A stretch of 64,000 bases of DNA from Herbiconiux sp. (GCF_004297105.1 NZ_SCVE01000006.1:1-64000), one strand, 5' to 3'; counted from the first letter of the stretch, positions 14,339 to 24,920 are shown. Notes: generated by a model not told the origin, from the sequence alone. Numbers and translations: made by a program.

Positions 14339-15655
14339 CTAGGATACGTTCCACGCCGGCCGTGAGGCGGTGGCGTCTCGGCGGAGGAGCTGGCTGTGCC
14401 AGGCCTCCGCGCTCTGGTCGGTGAGGCTCGCCACCTGGTCGACCACGATGCGCTTGCGCGCCCGGTCGTCGGTGGCCGTGCGCCAATCGGCGGCGAACGA
14501 GGTGTCGAGGGCCGCGCCATCCGACTGCCAGAGGGTGTCGGCGAGTTCGAGCAGCAGTGACCGCTGCCGGGAGTAGATGGGCTGCCGGGCGTCGTTCGAC
14601 ATCACGAACACCGACACGATGCCCTTCAGGGTGGCGATCTCGGCCGCCACCCACTCGGGCACCACGACGTTCGCCTTGTAGCGCGTGATCGACGGCGTCG
14701 GGTACGACTCCCGGGTGGCCCGGGTGGCCGCACCCGCGAACCGGCCGATGAGCTGGCTGGTGAGGTTCTTGAGGCGCGCGTGGTCGTGCCGGGAGTCATC
14801 CCACTCCGACAGCCACACCTGCAAGGAGTCGAGCCGTTCGAACGCGGCCGTGAGCTCGTCGAGGCTGAAGCCGCCCCCCGACCGGACGTGGATGCTGCGC
14901 ACCAGCGATTCGTGGTCGACGCGCGCGCCGAGAACCTCCACGTCGATGTACCCGTTGAGCACCGCGTCTTCGAAGTCGTGCACGGAGTAGGCGATGTCGT
15001 CGGAGAGGTCCATCACCTGGGCCTCGACACAGAGCCGGCGCTCGGGCGCGCCCTGGCGCAGCCACTCGAACACCTCGACATCGTCGTCGTAGACGCCATA
15101 CTTCAGCCGGCCGCTCGGGTCTTCGACGGGATCGGCCAACAGCCACGGGTACTTGCAGCTCGCGTCGAGGCTCGCCCGGGTGAGGTTGAGGCCGTAGCTG
15201 TGCCCGTCGTCGCCCACCACCTTGGGCTCGAGACGGCTGAGGATGCGCAGGCTCTGCGCATTGCCCTCGAAACCGCCGATGTCGCTGGCCCAATCGTTGA
15301 GCGCGCGTTCGCCGTTGTGCCCGAACGGCGGGTGCCCGAGGTCGTGCGCGAGGCACGCGGAGTCGACGACATCGGGATCGAGATCGAGGCTGTCGGCGAG
15401 CTCGCGGCCCACCTGTGCCACCTCGAGGGAGTGGGTGAGCCGGTTTCGGGCGAAGTCGGCCACCACCGTGGGGCTCAGCACCTGCGTCTTGGCGGCGAGC
15501 CGTCGCAGCGACGAGGAGTGCAGGATGCGGGCCCGATCGCGCGCGAAGTCGCTACGCCTCGTGTAGTGCTCTTCGGGGAGCAGCCGCTCCGCATCGGAAT
15601 CGGCGTAGCCCTTCGTGGGCGCGGCCGTGGACAGGTCGAGGGCGTCAGCCACCAC
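14339..15655 (-). CDS. dgt: dGTP triphosphohydrolase-like protein
   Basis: This HD-domain protein of 438 residues belongs to the dGTPase family, which cleaves dNTPs to nucleoside and triphosphate. The metal ligands are seen in RLTHSLEVAQVGR (His75) and AHDLGHPPFGHNGE (His104, Asp105), with a later Asp in LSDDIAYSVHDFED. The dusB-dgt-dnaG order is conserved in Actinobacteria. The start overlaps the dusB stop by 11 bases. Whether this branch is specific for dGTP is not known from the sequence. Confidence 0.93.
   Translation of the reverse strand: MVADALDLSTAAPTKGYADSDAERLLPEEHYTRRSDFARDRARILHSSSLRRLAAKTQVLSPTVVADFARNRLTHSLEVAQVGRELADSLDLDPDVVDSACLAHDLGHPPFGHNGERALNDWASDIGGFEGNAQSLRILSRLEPKVVGDDGHSYGLNLTRASLDASCKYPWLLADPVEDPSGRLKYGVYDDDVEVFEWLRQGAPERRLCVEAQVMDLSDDIAYSVHDFEDAVLNGYIDVEVLGARVDHESLVRSIHVRSGGGFSLDELTAAFERLDSLQVWLSEWDDSRHDHARLKNLTSQLIGRFAGAATRATRESYPTPSITRYKANVVVPEWVAAEIATLKGIVSVFVMSNDARQPIYSRQRSLLLELADTLWQSDGAALDTSFAADWRTATDDRARKRIVVDQVASLTDQSAEAWHSQLLRRDATASRPAWNVS
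14341..14346 (-). promoter_or_regulatory. -10 hexamer, leaderless dnaG
   Basis: The minus strand reads TATCCT and ends six bases before the dnaG ATG. It overlaps the dgt stop codon. Confidence 0.45.
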
Positions 15656-16826
15656 TGTGACTCAGCTCTGCATCGGCGAGGTCGGCACGGCCACCCTGCT
15701 CGAGCGAGTGCGACTCGAGCCAGCGGTCGGGCAGGGCCGGCTTCTTGGGGCTGCCGGCGCGACCGCGCGGGCCTTCGGCGTCGGCGCCCGGGTAGGGCGC
15801 CTCCCAGTCGAGGGTGGCCAGGATCTCGTCCATCGCGGCGAGGCTCGTGACCGTGCTCAGCCCGGCACGCACCTCGTGCCCGGCGGGGTAGCCCTTGAGG
15901 TACCAGGCGATGTGCTTGCGGATGTCGCGGCAGGCCCGGTCTTCGTCACCGAAGAACTCGGTGAGCAGTTCGGTGTGCCGGCGCAGGGTGCGCGCCACGT
16001 CGCCGAGCGAGGGCGCAGCCCGCAGCTCGGCGGCCTCCGCCGCGTCGAGCTCGCCCGAGCGCACCCGGAAAGCGGCCGCCAGGTCGCCGAACAGCCACGG
16101 CCGCCCGAGGCAGCCGCGACCCACCACGACGCCGTCGCAGCCCGTCTCATCCATCATGCGCACGCCGTCTTCGCCCGACCAGATGTCGCCGTTGCCGAGC
16201 ACCGGGATCGACGTGATGGTCTCTTTGAGCGTCGTGATGGCCGACCAGTCGGCGTGCCCGCTGTAGAAGTCGGCGGCGGTGCGGGCGTGCAGGGCGATGG
16301 CCGCCACTCCCGCGCCCTCGGCCGCCTTGGCGGCCTCGAGGTAGGTGAGGTGATCGGTGTCGATGCCCTTGCGCATCTTCACGGTGACCGGGATCGGGCC
16401 CGCGGCCTCGACCACCTGCTCCACGATCTCGCGGAAGAGATCGATCTTCCAGGGAAGCGCCGCACCCCCGCCCTTGCGGGTGACCTTGGGTACCGGGCAT
16501 CCGAAGTTCATGTCGATGTGGTCGGTGCGGTCTTCCTCCACCAGGATGCGCGCGGCCTGCGCCATCGTGGCCGGGTCGACCCCGTAGAGCTGGATGGAGC
16601 GCGGCGTCTCGCTCGGGTGGTGCGTGATGAGCCGCATGGTCTCGGGGGTGCGCTCGACGAGGGCGCGGCTCGTGATCATCTCGCTCACGTAGAGCCCGGC
16701 GCCGAATTCGCGACAGAGCCGGCGGAACGCGGTGTTGGTGATGCCCGCCATCGGGGCGAGCACGACCGGCACGTCGAGCGTGATGGGCCCGATCGAGAGC
16801 TTGGGGGCGGTGAGTGTTGTGGACAT
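15645..16826 (-). CDS. dusB: tRNA-dihydrouridine synthase
   Basis: The enzyme reduces uridine to dihydrouridine in tRNA, using FMN and NADPH. The 393-residue protein has an FMN-binding TIM barrel starting VVLAPMAGITNTAFRRL. It also has the catalytic cysteine in MNFGCPVPKV (Cys110), MRKG, HARTAADFYSG, GNGDI and GRGCLGRPWLF. It is of the DusB type. The ATG at 16826 is preferred over a TTG nine bases upstream, because GGGAGAA then lies at a workable distance. It heads the dusB-dgt-dnaG unit. Confidence 0.94.
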   Translation of the reverse strand: MSTTLTAPKLSIGPITLDVPVVLAPMAGITNTAFRRLCREFGAGLYVSEMITSRALVERTPETMRLITHHPSETPRSIQLYGVDPATMAQAARILVEEDRTDHIDMNFGCPVPKVTRKGGGAALPWKIDLFREIVEQVVEAAGPIPVTVKMRKGIDTDHLTYLEAAKAAEGAGVAAIALHARTAADFYSGHADWSAITTLKETITSIPVLGNGDIWSGEDGVRMMDETGCDGVVVGRGCLGRPWLFGDLAAAFRVRSGELDAAEAAELRAAPSLGDVARTLRRHTELLTEFFGDEDRACRDIRKHIAWYLKGYPAGHEVRAGLSTVTSLAAMDEILATLDWEAPYPGADAEGPRGRAGSPKKPALPDRWLESHSLEQGGRADLADAELSHSGG

Positions 16827-16895
16827 CGAGATCAATTCTCCCAGACGGAGGCACCGAGTACGTCGCGGTCCGGAATCCTGTGGAGGAATGTCGGG

Positions 16896-17405
16896 TTGAA
16901 TGGACCTGTGGATGAATCAGCAGACGCCCTGACCGGAACCGATCGCGTGAAGGCGGATGCCGCCCGCCGCGGAATCGCGGTGGAGATCGTGGAGCGCCCC
17001 GCCGCCGACTCGCTCGACGGCGCGGCGAGACTGCTCGGGCTCTCCCCCGGCGACATCGTGAAGAGCCTCGTGGTGAAGCGCCACGACGGCGACTTCCTCT
17101 TCGCCCTCATCCCCGGCGACCGGCAGATCAGCTGGCCGAAACTGCGTGCGCTGGTGGGCGTGAACAAGCTCTCGATGCCGCACCAGGATGTGGCCCTCGA
17201 GGCGACCGGGTACGAGCGCGGCACGATCACGCCGCTCGGCAGCACCACGGCGTGGCCCGTGTATGTCGATGCCTCGTTGGAGGGCCGAGTGGCCCTCGGC
17301 GCCGGAGCCCACGGCCACAGCGCCTTCGTCGACGCCGCCGAACTGGCGAAGGGACTCGACGCCACGGTGGCCGACATCTCCGACCCGCTCCCGCCCCGCG
17401 ACTGA
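16896..17405 (+). CDS. YbaK/EbsC-type aminoacyl-tRNA deacylase
   Basis: The 169-residue protein belongs to the YbaK/ProX family, which hydrolyses wrongly charged tRNAs such as Cys-tRNA(Pro). Conserved features are DSLDGAARLLGLSPGDIVKSLVVK, with the active-site lysine near 60, then PGDRQISWPKLR and the Gly-rich ITPLGS segment. I chose the TTG at 16896 because GGAGGA lies eight bases upstream; a GTG at 16908 is the alternative. It is divergent from dusB. Confidence 0.85.
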   Translation: MNGPVDESADALTGTDRVKADAARRGIAVEIVERPAADSLDGAARLLGLSPGDIVKSLVVKRHDGDFLFALIPGDRQISWPKLRALVGVNKLSMPHQDVALEATGYERGTITPLGSTTAWPVYVDASLEGRVALGAGAHGHSAFVDAAELAKGLDATVADISDPLPPRD

Positions 17406-17418
17406 CGAACGCGCGAGC

Positions 17419-17541
17419 TCAGATCGCGCAGGAATCGCCCTCGCACGAGGCGGCCCCGGCATCGCCGAGCGGAATGAGCGTCAAGGGCTGACGAGGCAGA
17501 ATCTGCACATCGACGGGATCCGTCACCTCGACGTCGCTCAC
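17419..17541 (-). CDS. 40-residue protein coupled to DsbA-like gene
   Basis: This short frame begins at GTG 17541, overlapping the stop of the DsbA-like gene by GTGA. It encodes 40 residues, starting SDVEVTDPVDVQILPRQ and ending AASCEGDSCAI, with two cysteines in a Cys-x4-Cys near the C-terminus. The overlap, the complete codon frame and the cysteine pair next to a thiol oxidoreductase argue for a real gene. I know no family. A redox substrate or metal-binding partner of the upstream protein is possible. Confidence 0.55.
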   Translation of the reverse strand: MSDVEVTDPVDVQILPRQPLTLIPLGDAGAASCEGDSCAI

Positions 17542-18209
17542 GACCCCACCTCCACCTTCTCGTCGGCGACCTGGCGGAGCGCCTGAGCGAACACCGATGC
17601 GTCCTGAGCCCCGGAGATGCCGTACTTGCCTTCGATCACGAAGAACGGCACGCCCTGGATACCCAGCTGGATCGCCTGGTTCTGGTCGTCGCGCACGTCT
17701 TTCAGGTACTCGTCAGCGGTCAGCGAGCGCACCACGTCGTCGCGGTCGAGGCCGATCTCGGCGGCCAGGTCGGCGAGATCCTCGATCCGCCCCACGTGCT
17801 TGCCCTCGACGAAGTACGCCTTCAGCAGGCGCTCCTTGGCCTCGAGCTGCAGGCCGCGCGCCTTGGCGTAGTGCACCAGCTGGTGCGCCTTGACGGTGTT
17901 GGTGTGCTTGAGGTTGTCGTAGTCGTAGTCGAGTCCCACATCGGCCGCGATACCGGTGACCCGGGCGAGCATCGGCTCCACCTGGGCGAGCGACATGCCC
18001 TTGTGACCGGCGAGGAAGTCGGCCGCCGAACCGTCGAAGTCGACCGGGGTGTCGGGCGAGAGTTCGAAGGAGTGATACTCCACCTCCACGGGAACCGAGT
18101 GGTCACCGGCAGCGAACTGCGCCAGGCCGTCTTCGAGTTTGCGCTTGCCGATGTAGCACCAGGGGCAGGCGATGTCGGACCAGATGTCGATCTTGATGGC
18201 TTCACTCAC
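17538..18209 (-). CDS. DsbA-family (FrnE-like) oxidoreductase
   Basis: This is a cytoplasmic thioredoxin-fold protein of 223 residues, with no signal peptide. The active-site CPWC lies in SDIACPWCYIGKRKLE near 15-18 and the cis-proline phrase GVPFFVIEGKYGISGAQ near 186-202. The helical insert contains HTNTVKAHQLVHYA. FrnE-type proteins act as 2-hydroxychromene-2-carboxylate isomerase relatives or disulfide oxidoreductases linked to stress resistance. Its stop overlaps the 40-residue gene by GTGA. Confidence 0.88.
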   Translation of the reverse strand: MSEAIKIDIWSDIACPWCYIGKRKLEDGLAQFAAGDHSVPVEVEYHSFELSPDTPVDFDGSAADFLAGHKGMSLAQVEPMLARVTGIAADVGLDYDYDNLKHTNTVKAHQLVHYAKARGLQLEAKERLLKAYFVEGKHVGRIEDLADLAAEIGLDRDDVVRSLTADEYLKDVRDDQNQAIQLGIQGVPFFVIEGKYGISGAQDASVFAQALRQVADEKVEVGS

Positions 18210-18267
18210 ACCAATGCCAACTCCGGCATCCGGATGCGCATTCCCGCGCCCCGGAAGAATCGTCGCG

Positions 18268-19065
18268 TCACGCCGAGGGCGCGTCGACCGCTCCCCCGAA
18301 GCGCCGGTTACGGCCCGCGTAGTGCTCGACGGCCTGCCAGAGATCGACCCGGGTGAAGTCGGGCCAGAGCCGGTCGAGGAACACCATCTCGGCGTACGCC
18401 GACTGCCAGGGCAGGAAGTTGCTGGTGCGCTGCTCCCCCGAGCTGCGCACGAAGAGGTCGACGTCGGGCAGGTCGGGCACGTACAGGTGCTTCTGGATCA
18501 GCTTCTCCGACACCGCAGAAGCCCGGATGCGCCCGGCCGCCACGTCGTCGGCGATGGCCCGCACGGCATCCGTGATCTCGGTGCGGCCGCCGTAGTTGAC
18601 GCACATGGTGAGGGTGAGGGTGGAGTTGTGCGCCGTCATCCGCTCGGCGAACTGGAGCTCCTTGATGACACTCGCCCACAGTCGGGGTTTGCGACCCGCC
18701 CACCGGATGCGCACACCCCAGGCGTTCAGCTGATCGCGCCGGCGGTGCAGCACCTCACGGTTGAACCCCATGAGGAAGCGCACCTCATCCGGCGACCGCT
18801 TCCAGTTCTCGGTGGAGAAGGCATACACGCTGATGTGCTTCACACCGATCTGGATGGCACCGGCCACGACATCGAGCAGGGCGGCCTCGCCGGCGCGATG
18901 ACCCTCGACGCGGGTGAGTCCGCGCTGGTTGGCCCAGCGACCGTTGCCGTCCATCACGATGGCGACGTGCTCGGGCACCGAGCCGGCGGGAAGCGCGGGG
19001 GGCTGGAGACCCGTCCAGTCGAGGGGGCGGAAGGGTTCGGCGGGAGGGGCCTTGCGGGAACTCAC
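18268..19065 (-). CDS. uppS: Isoprenyl diphosphate synthase (cis)
   Basis: This cis-prenyltransferase of 265 residues makes the polyprenyl diphosphate used as the lipid carrier in cell-wall synthesis. Conserved elements are [17 protein letters not shown] with the essential Asp near 39, [16 protein letters not shown], and the C-terminal [27 protein letters not shown]. The GTG start overlaps the recO stop by GTGA; the frame is open further upstream, inside recO. The chain length of the product cannot be told. Confidence 0.94.
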   Translation of the reverse strand: MSSRKAPPAEPFRPLDWTGLQPPALPAGSVPEHVAIVMDGNGRWANQRGLTRVEGHRAGEAALLDVVAGAIQIGVKHISVYAFSTENWKRSPDEVRFLMGFNREVLHRRRDQLNAWGVRIRWAGRKPRLWASVIKELQFAERMTAHNSTLTLTMCVNYGGRTEITDAVRAIADDVAAGRIRASAVSEKLIQKHLYVPDLPDVDLFVRSSGEQRTSNFLPWQSAYAEMVFLDRLWPDFTRVDLWQAVEHYAGRNRRFGGAVDAPSA

Positions 19066-19811
19066 GGAGTGGCGACCTTCTTCGTCTGCGACCGTTCGAC
19101 GTGCTCGAGGGAGCGGAGCCCGCGTTCCAGGTGCCATTGGGTGTACGCGGCCACGATACCGCTCGCGCGGGAGCGGGTGCCGGCTTCCGTGGCGTCGGCC
19201 GCAGCCCAGTCACCGGTGAGCAGAGCACTGAGCAGACCGAGGGTGGCGGCATCCAGTCGCGGTGTTCCGGGCGGGGCGACCGAATCGCTCACCACCCCAC
19301 CCAGCTGCACCACGAATGCCGAGTGCGGGCCGGCCTCGCCCGTCACGGCGCAGTCGTGGAAGCTCGGCGCCCAGCCTGCCATCGAGAGGGCGCGCAGGAG
19401 ATAGGAGTCGAGGGTGAGCGAGACACCGTGCTCGCCGCGGGACAGCGAGCGGAGGGCGCCCACGAGCAGGAGGTACTGCTGCAGGGAGGGTTCCTGCTCG
19501 GTGAGTTTGTCGGCGGTCTCCACCATGGCGCTGGCTGCCGTGTAGCTGGCGTAGTCGGAGGTGATCTCGGCGCCGTAGGAGCCGAGCGTGACGGCCTGGG
19601 TGATGGTGTCGAGGGTGCGGCCCTCGTAGAACTGCACGTCGGCCACCATGAAGGGCTCGAGGCGGGCCCCGAACTTAGAGGCCGTGCGCCGCACCCCGCG
19701 TGCGACGGCGCGCACCTTGCCGTGCTGACGCGTGAGCAGCGTCACGATGCGGTCGGCCTCGCCCAGCTTGTGGGTACGCAGCACGACGGCTTCATCTCGG
19801 TAAACGGGCAC
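19062..19811 (-). CDS. recO: DNA repair protein RecO
   Basis: RecO helps RecA load onto single-stranded DNA in the RecFOR pathway. The 249-residue protein begins with the OB-fold segment [38 protein letters not shown], followed by LEPF and the helical C-terminal domain. The four-cysteine zinc site of some RecO proteins is missing; only one Cys is present, in HDCAVTG. Some actinobacterial RecO proteins also lack it. The GTG start and the overlap with uppS are clear. Confidence 0.92.
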   Translation of the reverse strand: MPVYRDEAVVLRTHKLGEADRIVTLLTRQHGKVRAVARGVRRTASKFGARLEPFMVADVQFYEGRTLDTITQAVTLGSYGAEITSDYASYTAASAMVETADKLTEQEPSLQQYLLLVGALRSLSRGEHGVSLTLDSYLLRALSMAGWAPSFHDCAVTGEAGPHSAFVVQLGGVVSDSVAPPGTPRLDAATLGLLSALLTGDWAAADATEAGTRSRASGIVAAYTQWHLERGLRSLEHVERSQTKKVATP

Positions 19812-19838
19812 CCGTCCAGTATCCCCCGCGGGGGTGGG

Positions 19839-20519
19839 CTATCCGCCGAACGACCCGATCGCCTTGCCGAGTTGTACTGCACCGAGAATGACGAAGAGCA
19901 CCGCCATGATGAGGTTGTTGTGCGCGATGAGTGCGGCCTTGACGGTGCCCAGCATCGCGGTCACCGACTTCGATCCGGATGCGCCGATCACGGTGGGCAC
20001 GATGATGCCGAGCGAGCCCACGAGGGCGAACACCAGCACGGCGATGAACACCAACGGCCATTCGAGCTTGGCCGTGCCGATGGTGGCGCCGGCGGCGATC
20101 TCGAGCGGGAGGTTCTTGACGTTGGCGGTACCGAGAAGCAGAGCCAGCCCGATCGACTTCACGAAGCCGAACGAGTCGATGGCCGCGAGCCACTTGGGCT
20201 CCTTCGGCTTCGCGCCCTTCTTGGGGCGGTTCGTGAAGCTCCTCCAGGCGAGAAAGAAGAACAGGGCGGCGAACGCGAAGCCGATCACGATGTGGAAGAG
20301 CTGCGCGAAGAAGGAGTCGGACTGGGTGGTGCCCTTGGTTCCGGATGCGAAGATCAGCGTCACCGCGAAGGTCGCCACGACGAAGCCGACGGTGAATGCG
20401 ACCGCGTTGAGCTTGCCCTTCGGGCCGAGAAGCAGGGCGATCACGGCCGCGATCGGCATCGGGGAGATGATGATGCCGAACGCCAACGGGAGGATGTCAC
20501 CCAGAACCTGCCAGAACAT
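19839..20519 (-). CDS. GAP/Sap-family membrane protein
   Basis: The protein has 226 residues and six hydrophobic segments. It fits the GAP (Sap, sulfolipid-1-addressing protein) family, distantly related to LysE exporters: PLAFGIIISPMPIAAVIALLLGPKGKLNAVAFTVGF at the start, and GLALLLGTANVKNLPLEIAAG in the middle. Mycobacterial members help move peptidoglycolipids; here the substrate is unknown. TAGTCT ends six bases before the ATG. Confidence 0.8.
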   Translation of the reverse strand: MFWQVLGDILPLAFGIIISPMPIAAVIALLLGPKGKLNAVAFTVGFVVATFAVTLIFASGTKGTTQSDSFFAQLFHIVIGFAFAALFFFLAWRSFTNRPKKGAKPKEPKWLAAIDSFGFVKSIGLALLLGTANVKNLPLEIAAGATIGTAKLEWPLVFIAVLVFALVGSLGIIVPTVIGASGSKSVTAMLGTVKAALIAHNNLIMAVLFVILGAVQLGKAIGSFGG

Positions 20520-20525
20520 GGGCTC

Positions 20526-20531
20526 AGACTA
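20526..20531 (-). promoter_or_regulatory. -10 hexamer, leaderless GAP gene
   Basis: The minus strand reads TAGTCT, six bases before the ATG at 20519. Confidence 0.45.
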
Positions 20532-20573
20532 GCGGCACGACCGAATCGAGTTGCCAGAAGGTGGTGCCTGAGG

Positions 20574-20606
20574 CGGTGACTTGCCACATCATGTGGCAAG
20601 TCACCG
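20574..20606. repeat. Perfect 16-bp-arm palindrome
   Basis: CGGTGACTTGCCACAT (20574-20589) is mirrored exactly by ATGTGGCAAGTCACCG (20591-20606) around one central C. It lies 52 bases past the leuA stop and 55 bases before the GAP start, both on the minus strand. It may be the leuA terminator, though no U tract follows, or an operator of the GAP gene. Confidence 0.8.
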
Positions 20607-20657
20607 GACCCGCAGACCCAGGCGAGTTCGAAGCTCAGACCCAGGCCCGCTCGGCCC

Positions 20658-22496
<1,839 letters not shown>

Positions 22497-22512
<16 letters not shown>

Positions 22513-22541
22513 CAGCTAAGAAGGAGCGAACCGAACAGCAC
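22497..22541 (-). CDS. leuL: leuA leader peptide
   Basis: This 14-residue frame reads MLFGSLLLSCRDES, with GTG as start. Four of its 14 codons are leucine (CTG, CTC, CTT, CTT), three of them in a row. It lies 72 bases upstream of leuA on the same strand. The GTG has TAACTT six bases upstream and would be translated from the very 5' end of the mRNA. Leader peptides rich in the end-product amino acid are the classic sensors of attenuation and are known for leuA in Actinobacteria. The call rests on the Leu run, the position and the overlapping hairpin. Confidence 0.7.
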
Positions 22542-22547
22542 GGATAT

Positions 22548-22553
22548 AAGTTA
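22548..22553 (-). promoter_or_regulatory. -10 hexamer of leuA leader
   Basis: The minus strand reads TAACTT, six bases before the GTG of the leader peptide. It predicts that the leuA transcript starts at or next to that GTG. Confidence 0.45.
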
Positions 22554-22554
22554 C

Positions 22555-22577
22555 CACGCCGCCGCCGCTGCGGCGTG
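22555..22577. repeat. GC-rich inverted repeat upstream of leuA
   Basis: CACGCCGC (22555-22562) and GCGGCGTG (22570-22577) are perfect arms. It lies just upstream of the leader promoter, in the 156-base gap after thyX, and could be the thyX terminator or an operator. Confidence 0.4.
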
Positions 22578-22697
22578 GGCGACATGTTCGCGTGCCGTCG
22601 CTCCCGCGGCGGCGCGCTCACCCTGGGTCGTCAAGGAGGGCCTGTTGCGTTCGCTTCCCGGCCATCGCATCCGTCGGACCGTTTCGCTTATGTCGGG

Positions 22698-23426
22698 CTA
22701 GGGGGCCACGCGGCCGTTCGCGTTGAAGGCGGCGTAGGTGAGGGGCATGAGGCCCGCCCAGAGCTCCTCCATCTTCTCGGCGCACATCTCGATCTCGCGC
22801 TGCGGGAAGCTCGGGAAGTGCGTGTCGGCGCGCTTCGTGCGCAGCGAGAGGAAGTTCATCAGCGAGCGGGCGTTCACCGTGACGTACATCGAGGAGTAGA
22901 TGTTGAGCGGCAGCACGATGCGTGCCACCTCGCGGGCCACGCCGGCCTCGAGCATCCGTTCGTACGACTCGAAGGCGGCCGTGCTCGCCGTCTCGACCTC
23001 GCGCCGGGTGAGCTCGGTCTGCTCGGGGGTGCCGGGCAGGAAGTCATAGGCTCCCGGCTTGCCCACCTGCACCAGGTTGCGGTCGACGCCCGGCACGTAG
23101 AACACGGGACGCAGTTGCCGGTAGCGACCCGACTCCTCGTTGTAGCTGGCGATGCGGTGCCGCATGAACTCGCGGAACACGAAGATCGGCGCTTGCACGT
23201 AGAACGTCATCGAATTGTGCTCGAAGGGCGAGCCGTGGCGGTCGCGCATGAGGTAGTTGATCAGTCCGCGATCGCGCTTGGGATCCGCCGCCTCACCCGA
23301 CTCGGCCGATTCGAGGGTCTGCTCCCCCTGCGTCGAGACGCGCGCGGCGAACAGGACGTCGGAATCGTCGGCACTCGACCGCACGAGCTCCACGGTCATC
23401 TCGGAACGGAATTCGATGTCAGTCAC
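22698..23426 (-). CDS. thyX: FAD-dependent thymidylate synthase
   Basis: ThyX makes dTMP from dUMP using methylene-tetrahydrofolate and FAD, independently of ThyA. The 242-residue protein carries the family signature RHRIASYNEESGRY at 89-102 (RHRx7S pattern) and NFLSLRTKRADTH near the C-terminus. I chose the GTG at 23426 because TATCGT ends seven bases before it, which fits a leaderless mRNA; a GTG nine bases upstream is the alternative. It is divergent from the thioredoxin gene. Confidence 0.95.
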   Translation of the reverse strand: MTDIEFRSEMTVELVRSSADDSDVLFAARVSTQGEQTLESAESGEAADPKRDRGLINYLMRDRHGSPFEHNSMTFYVQAPIFVFREFMRHRIASYNEESGRYRQLRPVFYVPGVDRNLVQVGKPGAYDFLPGTPEQTELTRREVETASTAAFESYERMLEAGVAREVARIVLPLNIYSSMYVTVNARSLMNFLSLRTKRADTHFPSFPQREIEMCAEKMEELWAGLMPLTYAAFNANGRVAP

Positions 23427-23433
23427 GCCCTTC

Positions 23434-23439
23434 ACGATA
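23434..23439 (-). promoter_or_regulatory. -10 hexamer, leaderless thyX
   Basis: The minus strand reads TATCGT, seven bases before the GTG at 23426. Confidence 0.4.
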
Positions 23440-23507
23440 GCGGCGGCCCGCGTAACAAACGTCACAGTGGGCCGCAGACGGATGCGGCGCGCTACCGTTC
23501 CAGCATC

Positions 23508-23945
23508 ATGAACCCGCTCGTCCCCCTCGTGTTCGCCGTCGGTCTCGTCACGCTGGCGACGCTCGCCGGCGTGGTCTGGAAGGCGCGCCAAGGCGCCGCC
23601 CGAAGCACCGCGCCGAGCGAGGCTCTCGACCCACAGCTGCTCGCGCCCGCATCCGGTACCGAGGCGCCGGCGTTCGGCCGGCGGGCCACCCTGGTGCAGT
23701 TCTCCACCGAGTTCTGCGCGAGCTGCCCGTCGACCCGCCGCGTGCTCTCCGGCATCTCCGCCCAGAACGCGGATGTCGCCTACCTCGATGTCGACGTCAC
23801 CGACCGCGCTGACCTCGTGCGGCGGTTCAGCATCCTGCAGACGCCCACCACACTCATCCTCGACCGCGACGGCGTGGTGCGCACACGCATCGGTGGCGCC
23901 GTGCGCCCCGCGGTCGTCGAGGCCCGATTGAAGGAGTTCGTATGA
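23508..23945 (+). CDS. Membrane-anchored thioredoxin-like protein
   Basis: The 145-residue protein has an N-terminal membrane segment (about 4-22) and an extracytoplasmic thioredoxin fold. The active site is CASC in FSTEFCASCPSTRRVL (about 70-73), and the cis-proline lies in ILQTPTTLILDRDG. A CxxC with this sequence suggests a reductase. The stop overlaps the DUF4395 gene by ATGA; this pair occurs together in many Actinobacteria and probably forms one membrane redox unit. Confidence 0.85.
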   Translation: MNPLVPLVFAVGLVTLATLAGVVWKARQGAARSTAPSEALDPQLLAPASGTEAPAFGRRATLVQFSTEFCASCPSTRRVLSGISAQNADVAYLDVDVTDRADLVRRFSILQTPTTLILDRDGVVRTRIGGAVRPAVVEARLKEFV

Positions 23946-24418
23946 TCGACCCCCGTTCACCCCGGTTCGGAGCCGGCATCACGGCAGTGCTGCTGCTGGT
24001 CGTCGTGGTGCTGAGCTTCTCGTTCCCCACGGATGGCGGCACCGCGCCGGCGGCGCGCATCCTGACCCCCGCGTTCCTGCTGCTCGCCGCCATCAGCCTC
24101 CTGTTCCTCTGGGGAGCCGTGGCGGGCGTGGCCCGGCATCCGTACGGCGCGCTCTTCCGGGTGCTCGTGCGGCCCCGGCTGGCGCCTCCCGCGGAGCTCG
24201 AAGACCCCAAACCACCGACGTTCGCCCAGCTGGTGGGCTTCATCGTCACCGTCGCCGGCCTCGTTCTCGCCGCCCTCGGCGTGCCCTTCGCCGTGACGAC
24301 AGCGGCATCGCTGGCGTTCGTGGCCGCGTTCCTCAACTCGGTGTTCGGGTACTGCATCGGCTGCCAGCTCTACCTGGTGATCGTTCGCACACGCGTGCGG
24401 CGCCGCGCCGCCGTCTAG
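23942..24418 (+). CDS. DUF4395 membrane protein
   Basis: The 158-residue protein has four hydrophobic segments and the family phrases IDPRSPRFGAGITAVLL at the start, then FAQLVGFIVTVAGLVL and NSVFGYCIGCQLY near 134-146. The Cys-x2-Cys at the last site faces the membrane surface and may exchange electrons with the neighbouring thioredoxin. The role of the family is not established. Confidence 0.85.
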   Translation: MIDPRSPRFGAGITAVLLLVVVVLSFSFPTDGGTAPAARILTPAFLLLAAISLLFLWGAVAGVARHPYGALFRVLVRPRLAPPAELEDPKPPTFAQLVGFIVTVAGLVLAALGVPFAVTTAASLAFVAAFLNSVFGYCIGCQLYLVIVRTRVRRRAAV

Positions 24419-24494
24419 GCCGCTCCCGGCCAGGCCACTGCCTTTGCGCAGACAACCCGAATAGTCTGGTCACACCGACGGAGAGGTGTGCCCC

Positions 24495-24920
24495 ATGGCT
24501 GTCACGAGCGAATCCACGACCGTGTGGAGCGGAGATCTGGCGAGCGGATCGGGCACCACCACCCTCGACTCCTCGGGTGCCGGTACCTTCGCGGTGAACT
24601 GGCGGGCCCGCTCCGACGGGTCCGAGAGCGTCACGACGCCCGAGGAACTCCTCGGCGCCGCACACGCCGCCTGCTTCTCGATGGCGTTCTCGCACGAGCT
24701 CGCCGCGGCGGGCTTCGCGCCCGACTCGATCCAGACCACGGCGGCCGTCACCTTCGACCCCGCCGAGGGCATCACGGGCAGTCACCTCCTCGTGAGCGCC
24801 CAGGTACCGGGCATCGGTGAGGCCGCGTTCCAGCGCATCGCCGAGTCGGCGAAAGCCGGATGCCCCGTCTCCCGCGCCCTGGCCGGCATCCCGATCACCC
24901 TTGAAGCGAGTCTCGCCTGA
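24495..24920 (+). CDS. OsmC-family peroxiredoxin
   Basis: OsmC/Ohr proteins reduce organic hydroperoxides with a cysteine pair. The 141-residue protein has both: the first in LLGAAHAACFSMAFSHEL (Cys near 57) and the second in AGCPVSRALAGI (Cys near 122). It is closer to OsmC than to Ohr. GGAGAGG lies eight bases before the ATG. The stop TGA shares its last base with the next ATG. Confidence 0.92.
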   Translation: MAVTSESTTVWSGDLASGSGTTTLDSSGAGTFAVNWRARSDGSESVTTPEELLGAAHAACFSMAFSHELAAAGFAPDSIQTTAAVTFDPAEGITGSHLLVSAQVPGIGEAAFQRIAESAKAGCPVSRALAGIPITLEASLA

